The notes beneath the pieces were generated by a model that was given only the letters and a program-made list of their open reading frames with translations, did not search any database and had not been told where the DNA came from. Shown in pieces: positions 12,545-24,788 of a stretch of DNA of 64,000 bases. The stretch spans positions 4,625,986 to 4,689,985 of the forward strand of contig JACDOX010000004.1 of NCBI GenBank assembly GCA_014549065.1, read 5' to 3'. Position 1 is the first letter of the stretch. Each line of letters opens with the position of its first letter. The DNA is from Cardinalis cardinalis. Lineage: Eukaryota; Chordata; Aves; Passeriformes; Cardinalidae. A program made the translations under genes and the position numbers.

Positions 12545-15500
12545 AGCCAAAGAAAGCCAAGGGAAAACTTCTAACCTTGCTTCTAAAGAAGTATTGACAA
12601 ACACTAAAATTGACCTGCTTTTATTGTTAGCTGTTTAAAAATAATATGTATCCTTTAACAACCTACTTAAACAGAAGCAGGGATGGAAGAAACTAATCTA
12701 TACTGATCTCACTCAATATTTTTTTCCAAATATGATTTAGGAGTCCACCTTGGATTGAGTGCAGTATTTAATACAGAACCATTTGACTGCACGGAGACAA
12801 AANAATCCAGTAAATATTTCTCTCTCCAAGCACTAGTAGGATATTTGAAATATGAATATTTAAGCCTCATGACACTGAAGTTTCTAATAACAAATATAAG
12901 GCCTAATTATATCATAACTAAAGCTAACATTNGTTTTTTACTTAAGTCTTTGGCTTGTTTTCTACTTGCTAAGGTTCCAACAACAAGCCCTCTACTGCTG
13001 TATTTCTCTGGCAAACTTGTTCCANCTTACAGTGTTGGTTACTTTTTAAATTATCAAAGGCAAAGAACTCACCTGCTTCCTTAAAGTACAGCCAATAAAT
13101 ATTACTTGTAATGGTCAATTATGATAAGATTCACTTTTTATTTCACAATAAAACTAGACATTTATGTCCCTGTCATGACTGCTGCCTGTNGAAAAAAGAA
13201 GGGTGCTTCACAGGTCATGATGAAGAAGAACAAACCAGAAAAAAAAGTTTCTTTTTCTCAACCCTCTTCGTGATTCTTTCCTTTATTTTCTTCATTTTTT
13301 TATTTAGTCCTTTTTTCCACNTCACTGACTTAATTTTACACATTTTAATGCAGCTGACAAATAAAAAATTTCTTATGTAAAAAAAAATTTCATAATCTCG
13401 TATGCTAATAAAATGTAAAAATCAACATGAAAACATATCATATGTCAATGAATAATCATAATTACTGTCTTAGCTTACCTAAGAAAGACCTGATTAAAGA
13501 GGNTCATAAATTGATCCAATTTCACAGCCTACACAGGCTTTCTGGTGGNGTTTTTGGTTTTTATTTGTTTTAAGAAACACATTACTATAGTCCACTTAAA
13601 ATAAGACCCATCAAGCCAAAGAGTCTGAAAAATCAACAGGAATTTCTGTAGTAGTTGACAGTAACCCATAGCCTAGCACACTGCCACCAATATTACCATT
13701 TAACTTTCTCAGATGTGGTTTGTTCACAGTTATATTTCACCATACTCACTAGAACTAGCCAATTGTGAATTGGTTGCCTAGAAAAATCCAAAGTATGACA
13801 GGTAAGAGCTGCAATCACTTCATNTACATAATATTCAAGCATCACTCCATGTACACCTTTTGATGCATTAAAATAACCACCTTAATCTTTATGTGCACTA
13901 GGATCAGATCACCCAGTGGACATTGAGAATTCAAACTGGCATAAAAAACTNTGCTCTGCAGACAGCAGGACCCTTTCCAGAGGTTCTCTGAGGGAAGTTT
14001 TAATTTGTGATTCGGGCTTCATGGCAGCCCTACTGGCAAAGGTGCCTTGGGGACATGCTGAATTCATACTGCTGTGACATGCAGCCATATGTGTGTGCAG
14101 AGGCCACACTAGTCATAGGTAAGACAGATAAATCAAATGGTAGCATCCCCCCATCAGCTTTTCTATTATCTGCCCCACTTCGCGCAAATTTCCTCCAGCT
14201 TCCACAACACCTCTTGCTTTGCTGTTCTTCCTTAAGACATGGGATGGGGATTTGTCAAAGTCAATGAGCACTTTATTACAGTGAGAGTGCTCAGTAATGA
14301 ACAATTCAGCAATTTAATGAGATTCTGTAGATCTGTCTCCAGCCTGTCCATCAAGTTTCACTTCTATAAAGCACCCTGACACTAATCCTCTGGCATACCC
14401 AATCTTCACCCTGGGCTGAATATTAGATTCTTCCATGGTATATTGCATTACCACTATAACCTTAGCAAAAATGATGAACTTAACTACACTTGAGGCAATA
14501 TAGCTGGTCTGATTTGATTTTCTTCTATTGGGTTGACTATGAGGGAATTACTTATTTACTAAGATAATGCAAGAAACCAGTTTCTTGTTGCCTTCTGAAT
14601 GCCCAAATTGGTAAATATTTATATGTGTCTTTTAATCCATTCTGGGAACCTGGAATATTTATAAATATATATTTATTCCTGGTTTTACAAACTGAATTAA
14701 AAAGATGCATGCACATTTCGCCTGCAGCAGAAACCTAGTTTTAAAAAATCCTTTGGAACAGCAGTAGTAACCTTTAGAGAGGCTATTATGATAACACTTA
14801 AATGGACAGTGTGAGTTTGTTGTCACTTAGAAAGCAGCATATTACCTATATCTTCCCAATACAAACCTGCAACAGAAACAGTGGCTTTCTCACATTTGCC
14901 TCATGAAGTGTTCATTGACTGGAGTGCACACAATTAAGAAAATTACTTCAGAGTCTGAGTCTTGCAGAACAGGACAGTTAGACAGGATTTGAACACTCCC
15001 ACTTCCCAAACATCATTATAGCAGGTTACAGAGGCATATCACTGAGCAAGTACTGAGTTATACTGGTATAGCTTCCCACAGAAACTCTTCTAGCAGAAGC
15101 ATACCCAAGCAAGTAGCTAGGGGATTCCACTGGCTCTGCCGAGAAATGANGATGAAACCCAATCAGCAAATCATCCATGCTCCATGCATAAACTTGTACA
15201 TCAGAACTTGCTTCTGATAAAGGGAATATGGGCTAGGACTCTGGAGTAGTGTGCCTTAAAAACCTAAACCAAACACAACCCATCATCATCTGTAGTGTAC
15301 TGCAGGTTCTGCTCTACAGGCATCCTCCAGGGACTAGGACAGGATAAAGCCAAACTTCATTTTGGTATTTGCAGAAAATATAATCTTTGTAACATAACTC
15401 CATAATCTAGAGCCTCAAAATTTTGGAAAAAAATATGCCTGCTACATAACTGAAGGGCTATGTTACATCTTCATACTGGTTAATCTGACATTTTTATCTT

Positions 15501-16617
15501 TTTTAAGAATGAATATTTTATTTTGCATGACATTATTCATCCACNGAACATGAAGCATCCCACTGATGAATATACACTTTACACTTTGAGAAACTCATGG
15601 CATGTAAATGTAGTTATTTCCTTAGAATATCCAAAAGATAAATAGATAAATAATAGGGGTTGAAAAATAAATCAGTTTTCTGAATCACAGTCTTCTCTGT
15701 TGGACCAATATAACTCACTTTCTAAAAGAAATGCACAGGTTTCTGTTCAGCAAGTTTACTTCTACCTTGAAATACACTGAAATACTTTCCTCTCTAAAAC
15801 ATGACAGCAAAAACTAAACAGAAAGATATCTTTGGGTAACCAATATTACAGAGATTTCCTTCCATTCCATAGTGAATTTTTACAGACATATGATGGGAAC
15901 ATTTCCAAGGACAAAATTTGGTTTAGTTTTTGTGTTTCTCTTAAAAGCAATGTGTTTTTCTCACATTAGGTTTTCTCCCAGCCCATATGCACTAAAGGTC
16001 ACAACACAGTGCTTTTATCTTGTTAATACTTTATGGCTAGAAACTTGGTCCTTTTTCTAGATCCAGCTTTTTAAAAGGAAGTGATCTCAGGCTTCTTGCC
16101 CCAAACCTTCCATAGAAGCTTCCACTCATCTTGGAGCAGTGCTGCCTGTATGATGATTCTCTCATATGCTTCAGGCAAAGTCAGCTGTGGTGGCCCAAAA
16201 AATTTCAATGACTATTTAAGTTATGCAGCTACATTTGTCTGAAGTGAATGAGAGAGACTGTAGAAGCAAGTTTGCCACCAAACTCACGGCACTAGCCTCA
16301 TCAGTGGCAATTATAATTGAGCTGCATGCATCAGCCATCTCTTCCTATCAAAGAAGTTGGATCTGGAGGAAAATCTCTGTCTGTATTTAAGTAGCAGAAG
16401 TTAAACAGCATGACAAATTCCTCTTTCAAACAAAGTAATTGCATTAACACAACACAACATTTTTAGAATTTCATTTAGAAATTTCCCTCAGTTGTTATTC
16501 ACAGTTTTTGCTCAAGTGCTTATTCTCCCTCGAGATTGCTCCAGGGTTTCAAAACAACAGATTACTGCTATGGTTTATAGAGTGTCACACATTCTGGTTG
16601 TTCACCAATCCCCTTAC
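11137..16617 (-). other. KLHL32 intron up to the BACK exon donor
   Basis: AT-rich intron. It contains a short TA run at about 11694-11708 and the A29 tract at 12514-12542. A mildly GC-rich patch at 13980-14250 shows no coding signature. No further KLHL32 exon is recognisable on the minus strand. Confidence 0.55.
12514..12542. repeat. Poly(A) tract, 29 bases
   Basis: An uninterrupted run of 29 A residues on the plus strand. No obvious retroposed gene or target duplication was recognised next to it, so it is listed as a homopolymer rather than a processed-gene tail. Confidence 0.95.
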
Positions 16618-16833
16618 CTGCCAGATTTGTTCTTCACTGAGTGAAGTGAGTCTATCGCTTTTAAAAACCTCTCGAAGAAGACAGTANGGGAGTGCCAGAA
16701 CTTCTTCAGGATGACTCTTCAATAGCTCAGAGAGATGTTTTACTAAGAAGCCAATGACTGCATTCTCCAACAAAGTGAGGTTGAAAAGATCGGCAAGCTT
16801 GTACAGGTCCAAGTAATTAAAACTATTTAATTC
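16618..16833 (-). CDS. KLHL32: KLHL32 coding exon, BTB-BACK junction and BACK domain (partial gene)
   Basis: On the minus strand, 216 bases encode 72 residues, from ELNSFNYLDLYKLADLFNLT to SLSEEQIWQ. This is the linker helix and first part of the BACK domain, about residues 138-209 of KLHL32. It includes the LADLFNL, VKHLSELL and RLTSLSEEQIW stretches. The acceptor is CTTCATCCATCTAG|GAA and the donor is CAG|GTAAGG. Both ends are phase 0, so the reading runs cleanly from the exon at 39618-39716. The true exon start lies upstream of the first in-frame Met, as expected for an internal exon. One N (16687) falls in CCN, a proline codon whatever the base. Compared with my memory of the mammalian protein there are substitutions near LLENAVIGFL (K to N, D to G). 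The following exon, which would begin LAVRWLEH, is not found below 16618. Confidence 0.95.
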
Positions 16834-17639
16834 CTAGATGGATGAAGAAAACAAAATACANGTCACAAAAATATCCCAAACAAGAAACAGAGAATATAAA
16901 AATACACAGGTCTCAGATAATTAAAAAATGTTATTTTTTGGAGCTGTGGAGAAGGANGGCACTATAACTTGAAGTTAATTAACACAGCCTCATTCAAAAT
17001 GTATATGTGTTACTATTGCATATGCAAATATATACGATAGTACTAATTTATATTGCAACTCCTAAGGTTATATATGCATAAAGCATCTGTAAGAAATATG
17101 GATTAGTACATAATATAATAAACCAGCATGATTTACACTGTATGACAAGGGCTCACAGTAGCTAACAAGTGGATTAAAAAAAAGCATTTTTTAACTACAA
17201 TGGTTTGTTACAAAGCAATTGTTTGTTCATTATTTACTGTTTTGATTGAACTAGAGCACCTGTGTAGCACAACTTTTTGTTCTATGAAACCTCACAAAAT
17301 ACAAGATGTTGAGCAATATTTTATTATGTATGAATTTTTCTTCATTGAACGAATGAACCCTTTTTTTTCTCCAACCACTGTCATCAAAATATAGTAGACT
17401 CTGGCTTCTCTCTCTCCTTCTAGCAGCTGAAAATGTGAGGAGACAAAAGCTATAGTAGCTCAAGGCAGAAAGCTTTGCCCATCCTGCTAACAGATGACCA
17501 ATATTTATGGGCTAATGTTTTCAACTTGGCATCCCTCATAAATTAGTACCTAGAAAACTAACTACTGCTGTTCTAGACCACACTGCTCCTTTCAGGGAAC
17601 AGGCCAAGAATTCACCTCTTCTAGAGAAAAGCACCCAGG
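16834..17639 (-). other. KLHL32 intron immediately upstream of the BACK exon
   Basis: AT-rich intron 5' of the BACK exon in transcript sense. It contains the perfect 12-base palindrome TTGCATATGCAA at 17016-17027, which overlaps a canonical octamer ATGCAAAT at 17022-17029. Nothing else is recognised. Confidence 0.55.
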
Positions 17640-18260
17640 GCACCTGGGAAATAATAATCATGTTTACCCATTTTCTCTGTTTTTGCTGCATGCTCACACC
17701 TCTCTTCCACTCTCCTCCGCAATCCCGGTTCTCATCTTCCAATTTAGCGCATTGCTCCCTATCAGCCGCCTTCGCCCTGACCAGCCCCATGTGTGAGAAT
17801 GACAAGGAGCCTCGTCAGTCTCACTTTGCTGGTGAGTTAACACGGGGACTGGAGCAAGGAAGAGAAACAGACTAAATTAAGTCAATTTCACTTTCACTGC
17901 TCTGCTGGATGGAATGGCAGCACCAAATGAAACTGACAAGAAATCTTGTAAATGTCAAATGAGCTGCACGGCTGGCAGATAGAGCAGAGCAACAGGGAAG
18001 ATGGGAAAGTGCGAAGGGGGGTTTTTTTGGAATGTTTTATGGACTACATCTTGAACGTGTGAATTGGGTGCCTGTCCCGATGACTGTGGAGCTGTTTATG
18101 CATATGCAATGGAGAGTGGAGAAAGAATTTTTTAACCTGCTTAGAGGAGTCAGTACTGGAGGAAATGGAATCAAATTNCTGTGGAGGTTCCTGCTTGTTA
18201 CATGATCTCCCAGTCTGAACAGTTCACCTTCCCCAGTAGAGTTGTACACTAAAGATAAAT
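17640..18260. promoter_or_regulatory. Candidate conserved non-coding element with POU-type site
   Basis: Non-repetitive tract with local CpG enrichment at about 17715-17775, unusual for the surrounding AT-rich intron. It contains ATGCATATGCAA at 18098-18109, which differs at one base from the palindromic POU-dimer MORE site ATGCATATGCAT. Other dense motif-like words include AATTAAGTCAATTTC and CAAATGAGCTGC. No coding frame of note was seen. Enhancer function is inference. KLHL32 lies in the same chromosomal region as POU3F2 in mammals, which makes a developmental regulatory element plausible. Confidence 0.3.
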
Positions 18261-18770
18261 CTTACTCATTATCTACTTAGACTTCTGCATAAGAGCTTCC
18301 CATGGTTTTCTTGGAAGAACAAAGTTCTTGACATTGTCAGAACAAGCACTTACAGCCATCATCCCAAAAGCCACAGCTATTCTAGTGTCAGCCCCTCCTC
18401 ACATTAACACAGAGGAGGTAAGAATAAATCTGCAGTTGCAGAAAGAAAGATAAAAGAATGAATTCTACACGAAAAGCATATGGTCTTTGTGCTTNCTTGG
18501 TGATTTAGTATCTTCAGATCACAGACGGCACCCCACAACCCCACTCTTGTGCTGGCCATGCAATGGTGGCAACACCATATAGGAGTCTAATCCAAGCAAA
18601 CACCACAGTATTTGACAAGCAACAACCATAGTTTATTGTCTCTGGTTCAGAAAACTATCTTTTCAAAGAACTCACTGATTGAATAAATCCCAAATGTCAG
18701 AAAGAAATTTAGAAGAGCTCAGCGTGTATTTATTGAGCTCTTTGGTGGTCAATGTCTATGTCTAGGGACA

Positions 18771-18802
<32 letters not shown>
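18771..18802. repeat. (TAAA)n microsatellite
   Basis: Eight consecutive TAAA units (32 bases) on the plus strand, flanked by unique intron sequence. Confidence 0.95.
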
Positions 18803-21800
18803 CAAGCACTGTGAGCTGAAGATCAACAGTCCCACTACAATACATGCCTGATCAAACCCCACTAAGTGTTGGTTGAGAAAGAGAGGTGGCTTTTAGCAGA
18901 CTTCAGAGGAGGAAAATACTGGAGATAACATAACAGGATCCTCATTAGAGAGAATCAGAAATGAGACACACAAATGCAATCCACCCCTGAAAAATCTTCA
19001 CATTTTCAGTGAAATCTGAAAGACATTGGTAAGCCTTCATTTTAGGTTGGATATTTTTCATGAGCTCCAAACTCCCCTATCCTCTCAAATCAGAAGTAAT
19101 CAAAGTTGTTTTTATGAAAGCTGTCTTACAGTTGAAGAGGCCAAACATACTTAGGGATGTATAAATAATATCTTACCAGTTATTTATACTGCGTGTAGTA
19201 AGTTATTTCAAATGCTTATTTATGTATGTGAGTTGGGTTTTTCTTTTGGGGGGGGTGTTATGTGTTTACTTATTTTCATTGCTAAGTTTCAGACGATTTT
19301 TGATGCTTCCTAACATAATCTGTTAGTTACCTGCTGAACTTACAGTCTACTTGTCAATGAATACTGAAAGTGTGTTTTGCTAAAACTGGCCTTGGCCTGG
19401 AATCAGTAATGTTCAGTTCTGATTTTGTAAGGTTAGAGTTGATCTACAGGTTTGTATTTCANAGACAAAAAGGCAAATACTTCATTAGGTTTTACAAATG
19501 AAAATCAGGTTTATACAGTACTATACACTACTGCCTCAGTTATGATCCTAGAAGGCAAAAATGTCACATTGAGATTATTCAATGTATACCCTAGATCACA
19601 TAACTTCGCTCCTACCTGTGGTAAAATTTTCAAAACAGTCTAAAATGAAGTGTATAAAATTAGTTGCAAGAAAAATGCACCTTATCTTCTAGCTTTACAA
19701 AAGTCCCACAGGAAGGATCAAAGCAATCACTTTCAGCTCAATCTGATTTGAATAAATTTTTCACGCTAAAACCTTAATTGAATTAAAAACTTTGATAAAT
19801 GGTGAAATAGGTTACCAAACAGGAAATTTAGGTGTGTTCATGAGTAAGAGTACTGGCAGACTCTGCTTTCTGCAGATTTTATTATATTGCATTAACTGAG
19901 CAACTACAAAATTTTGAAGTAGTGTGTGACTTTCTTGTGGTACTGTATTGCAGTATGTTCTTTGAAAAGAGGCATTACAAACCAGGCTTATGTAAATTTT
20001 TGAAACTTTTAACCCCTTTTTCATAAACTTTTATGTATATGCCACTTATCTTCTTTTGAACTGAAGGATGAAATACGGACACAAGCAGAACTGTCACTAA
20101 GAGCTGAAGGTAGTGATCCTATCTCTTCTAATATGATGTATGTTACACTGCTGAAACACATTCAGGCTAAGAAAATACGTATAAAATTACAGGTACAGCA
20201 CTTAAAACTAAGTTTAAATAGTTCTGAAATCTCACAGTGAACTCAAACCAATTTAGTAAATTGTCCAAATTATTTATGAGTGTCTACTTCTAAAATAAGA
20301 AACTACATCAGATCCCATGCATTCTACTTAGTGTGCATCTCCCAACTGAAGGAAGGGAATCTATTATTCCACACTAAGGGTCTTCTGATTCAGTAGCACC
20401 AACCTTTAGATGCCAAACCAATTCAACAATGAGCTGACATTTAAAAGCCTCATAAAAGAAAATATCTTCTACAAACAAACATAATCTGAAAGATGACAAT
20501 ATTAAATATTCAAAATAAATGATGTGACAGTGGGAATATTTTGATACAGAGGTGTATTTCAGTATAGAGATATGCTAAATTGTCAAATAGATATAAACAT
20601 TGTGTTTAAGTTGCTTCCAAAACCATCTTTATTCGTTCATACTTTAAAGAATAATTGCCTTGCACAAGCAACAGAAAAGGATGCAACAGATTGATAAATT
20701 AGAGTAAATCATAACCAAGTACAGAGCCGACTACAATATACCTCTATTCCTGTGCTCTATGTTATAAATAGCAGAAAAAGCACAAGGAGAACTAAGGGGA
20801 AAGAATGCATTTCTTTATGACCTTATTTGAAAGATAAACTCCTTGGGGAAATACAATTTATTCAGATTATCAAGACCCTGCTGTGCAAATCTACAGTCTG
20901 GGAGCACACTACAGAGATCAAACAATATTTACTTTATTCTGTTGGGTATAAAAGCTTTTAATGAATGCATAATTAAAACAGCAAAAGTATATACAGCTTT
21001 AGAATTCCACTGCCAAGCTAAGCCATTAATATCCAAAGTACCGTAACCAGTTGTAACTCCACCTGCTTCCTAGATTACAATACTGTTATAAATCAAGGTA
21101 TTAAATTACTAGCCCTGCTGCTGTAGCAGGGAAGAGTTGCATGGTGACACTATTTCCCCCTTTTCTAAAAGGGGCTCAGCCTCTTTAAAGCAAAAAAAAA
21201 AACCAACAACCCCAAGTGTGAGGTCTCTGAGAGAGGGACATATTCAAAATCCTTAAGCAGCATGGGTCTTGACCCTACACCTCCAGGTTCTCTGCCACAT
21301 TAAATACTATGAACCAGCTGCACCATTCAGAAAAAAATCCTTGACAAAAATCATAGCAAAGATGGGCCCTAAATAGATCAGGGATAGTAATAAAATGAAA
21401 AATTGTAATGAGAAAAAAGGGATCAACACCATTTTAAGATAAAAGAAAATCAGTTCTGCTGGGTCTAGCTGTTTCTTTGTATATCAAAGGTTTTAGTTTT
21501 GCAAAACCTCACACATTTACTTATTAACTAACAGATCAGGCACACATTCAACAGCACAGCAACAGACACAAATATTTCATAATAAGCATAAGCACAAAAA
21601 GTATATTTTAGATCTTATTTGAAAGGTGCCTCTGTTAAACACCAAAGTCATCCAGTTGAGCCATTAAAAGCATTTTGCTGAAGGCTGGTCACAGTGGAAC
21701 AGCTGGCTCAGAATTTTTCAATGTACTGAACTGATTAGTCTTATTATGTAATAAGGGCAGGCTACAGATGTGTTTATAGACAAAGTAAAAAATGTCTTTA

Positions 21801-23520
21801 AGTGACTCATTTTATACAATTAATTTTTCTGATAGATCACTGCTTTCTCACCACTTCCTGTAATTCTAGCATTTGTTTTCTCCTTTGAGCATGAAGAGGC
21901 AATTTGCATCCTTGCTGCCGTTTCAAAGTAGGTCTAGAGCTAAGTAAAAGACCAACAGTATCAAGACATTTCAGCCCTATTATTTTTCCTTTATCCTATG
22001 AGAATTCATTTCCCTTCTTACTTATTGTTTTTCTATATCTGCTTAGTTTTCAGGTTTAATCCTGCTGGCTGCCACTAGTGAGAATCCTCTTTGAAGGCAC
22101 AGAGGAAGCCTGTGAGCTTCACAAGCACAGAGGAAAGACATGACATTCTCAGATTGCTCATGTGATGATACCAATGTGTGGTATTCAAAAAAAGAAAGTG
22201 AAGCATGCCATATGTAAAACTAANAAAAGAAAACATTTTCTAGAAGCTCAGATTGATCTACATTATTAAACAGTACAAATATCTTCAACTGCCATTCCAA
22301 TTAAATATTTTAGGTGACCCTGATTATATATAACTTTTATAATCTGGATACACAATTATGTGTATCATGGAAAGAAATAAAATAATGGAATATTAAGACT
22401 ACACAGTTAAATTTTCATAGTACCAATGGAAGAACTACAGGTAAGGTTCTGCAGAGGTTTCAATAGCTACTTTCTCTTGGTTATCAGATGCTGCAATAAG
22501 AATTTTTAAAATTATTTTAAGTGTCCCTGGCATAGGAACCTTCTAAATGAAAAGTTTCACATCTTACCAGCTCCTCCTGGCAATATAACTGTAGCAACAT
22601 ATTGTATTTGGCAAATAAAAGTACAGGGATGAAGGAACATGGTGATCATCTAACCCCTGACCTGGAACTTTTCTATCATTTCACACAGTAGAAACACAAA
22701 GCAAGGATTTGATGAGATTTATCAACATTTACCATTTTCGCCAATTATGGGAGCTTGCCTTTTCTTAAAAAATGTTGTGAGGAGTAACATTTCTCATACA
22801 CATTCATATATTCTTTACTCCAGCAGAAATCACAGAAATCACATATAGTCTCTACAGATGATTTATCAGTTTATATTTTTGCTAGCTCCTTGGAATTACT
22901 ACAGTGTAAGAGGACAGTTGAAAACTACTTGGCTAATGCATCAACAAGCAGTAATTTGTTTATGGTAAGTGTTCTCATTTTTTTGTTTTTGTTGCTAATA
23001 TTGACAAATCCAGAAAGTGCTGTCCCTTAAAAACCCAAAGCTTACAGGAGTAGCAGCCAAAATAGATAGTTATAAACCAGAAGAAGAAAAAAAAATAGGA
23101 CTGTATGATACTATTAGTTCCTTTTCTTTTTTTTTGGTTATAGGTTTCTATTTAAGGCCATGAGCATACAGAAGTGGGAGTCTATTCCTCTACTATGCCA
23201 CAAACTCATCAAAACATCTTCAGCATAAATTAAGAAAGATCTATCTTGTTCCCAACTAGTATTACAAGAAGGCTCAGCTGATTTTGAGACTTCATCTCTT
23301 AATTTCACTTACTTTACTCAGTTTATTANCTTTGTTTCTGTGCCAAAATGATCTTTTAGATTTAACAGCACAATGTTTCTCTCCCTGATCNTCCCTCCCT
23401 CAGTATATACTTCCTTTGATCTATTTACAGCAAACAATGATATTCCTCCTCAGCCTCCATTTTACTAGACTAAAGAAAAGGTCTGATGTCCTCATCTACA
23501 GTAGCTCTTCCTGATCATCA

Positions 23521-23557
23521 AAGTACACCTGAGAGGTGTACTTTTCTACACCTCTCA
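23521..23557. repeat. Overlapping inverted repeats
   Basis: AAGTACACCT and AGGTGTACTT form perfect 10-bp arms around GAG (23521-23543). The middle segment also pairs with the next one: TGAGAGGTGTA and TACACCTCTCA form perfect 11-bp arms around CTTTTC (23530-23557). The two stems are mutually exclusive in a transcript. Confidence 0.9.
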
Positions 23558-23779
23558 CAGTTTTGATTTCAATTATTCTGCATGGACAAACTCTTCCCAG
23601 TACTCCTGATTTTTCAGTAGTACCTTGTAAAATAGCATTAATACTTCCTTAGCTATATAAATTAACTTGTATGAAAGTCAAACGGCCTTTTTCTTGATGT
23701 CATGACATTAGTAGATCTTAGTAGCTCATATGATTTAATACATGAAAAGTCACTGTGAACTTGGTCCTCAAGTGAGACA

Positions 23780-23807
23780 CAGAAACAGCCACTCAGAAAC
23801 AGCCACT
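23780..23807. repeat. Perfect tandem duplication of 14 bp
   Basis: CAGAAACAGCCACT occurs twice head-to-tail with no mismatch. Confidence 0.9.
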
Positions 23808-24011
23808 CTGGCAGGCAATACAGAACAAATGCAACATATTTCAAATGGGAATTATGATTATATTCTACTGAGGATGCTCAGGAACTATTTTCCAATCACT
23901 TCTTTAACTGCATTCTGTCTTTAAGNAACAGATCTTGTTATTGTCCTGTTCCGTACCAGTTACTGGGGGGGAAATTATGTCAATGATTTTTTAAGACTTG
24001 TTTCAAATTGT

Positions 24012-24788
24012 ATCTGGATNAATGGGCTGAGGCCAACAGTATGAGATTCAACAAGGCCAANTCCTGCACTTTGGCCACAACAACCTCATGCAGCACTACA
24101 GGCTGGGGGCTGCAAAACTGTGCAGTGGAAAAGGACCTGGAGATGCTGCTCAACAGCAGCTGAACANGAGCCAGCAGTGCCCAGGGGGCAAGAAGGTAAG
24201 TGGCATCCTGGCCTGGATAAAGAATAGTGTGACCAGCAGGGCTGGGCAATGTCCTTCTGTTCTCAGCACAGGTGAGGACACAGCTCAAGTGGTGTGTCCA
24301 GTTCTGGGCCCCNCACTTCAAGAAAGACATGAGGGGCTGGAGAGANTCCAGAGAGGGGCAACAGAGCTGATGAAAGGTGTAGAGAGTGACTGATAGGAAG
24401 AGTGGTTGAGAGAGCTGGGGATGCTTAGCCTGGAGAAAAGGAGGCTTGGGGGTGACTTTATCACTTTCCACAGCTGCCTGAAAGGAGGNTCTAGCCAGGT
24501 GGGAGGGGTTGGTTTCTTCTCCCAGTGACAGAAGAGGAAATTTCCTCAAGCTGCATCAGAAGAGGTTCAGGCTGGATACCTGGAAGAATTTTTTCATTGA
24601 AAGGGTGGTTAAGCATTGGAACAAACTGCCCAGGNAAGTGGTGGAGTCACCTTCTCTGGAAGTGTTCAAGAAACAACTGGACATGGCACTCAGTGCAATG
24701 GTTAATTGATATGGTGGTGTTTGGTCAAAGGTCAGACTCGATCTTGGAAGTATTTTCCAACCTTAATGATTTTATNANTCTATTCTGT
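24012..24788 (+). mobile_element. CR1 LINE fragment, 3' portion
   Basis: The plus strand carries the decayed C-terminal ORF2 region of CR1. AACAAGGCCAA with CTGCACTTTGGCC comes first, then CAGCAGTGCCC, CCAGTTCTGGGCCCC, TTCAGGCTGGATACCTGGAAG and GTGGTGGAGTCACC. It ends near the usual CR1 3' terminus (TTTTCCAACCTTAATGATT at about 24758-24776). Stops and indels break the frame; the fragment FRLDTWKNFFIERVVKHWNK is the recognisable C-terminal piece. About nine N characters fall within 780 bases, denser than in the surrounding intron. Confidence 0.92.

Larger units (their letters stand above)
18261..24011 (-). other. KLHL32 intron (22.8 kb intron, proximal part)
   Basis: AT-rich intron containing a (TAAA)n microsatellite, a compound inverted repeat at 23521-23557 and a 14-bp tandem duplication at 23780-23807. 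The interval 19463-22223 has no N. No exon, RNA gene or named transposon was recognised. Confidence 0.55.

Noticed and set aside
23980..24549. 189-residue minus-strand open frame
   Set aside because: It is antisense to the CR1 element at 24012-24788 and is a shadow of the repeat.
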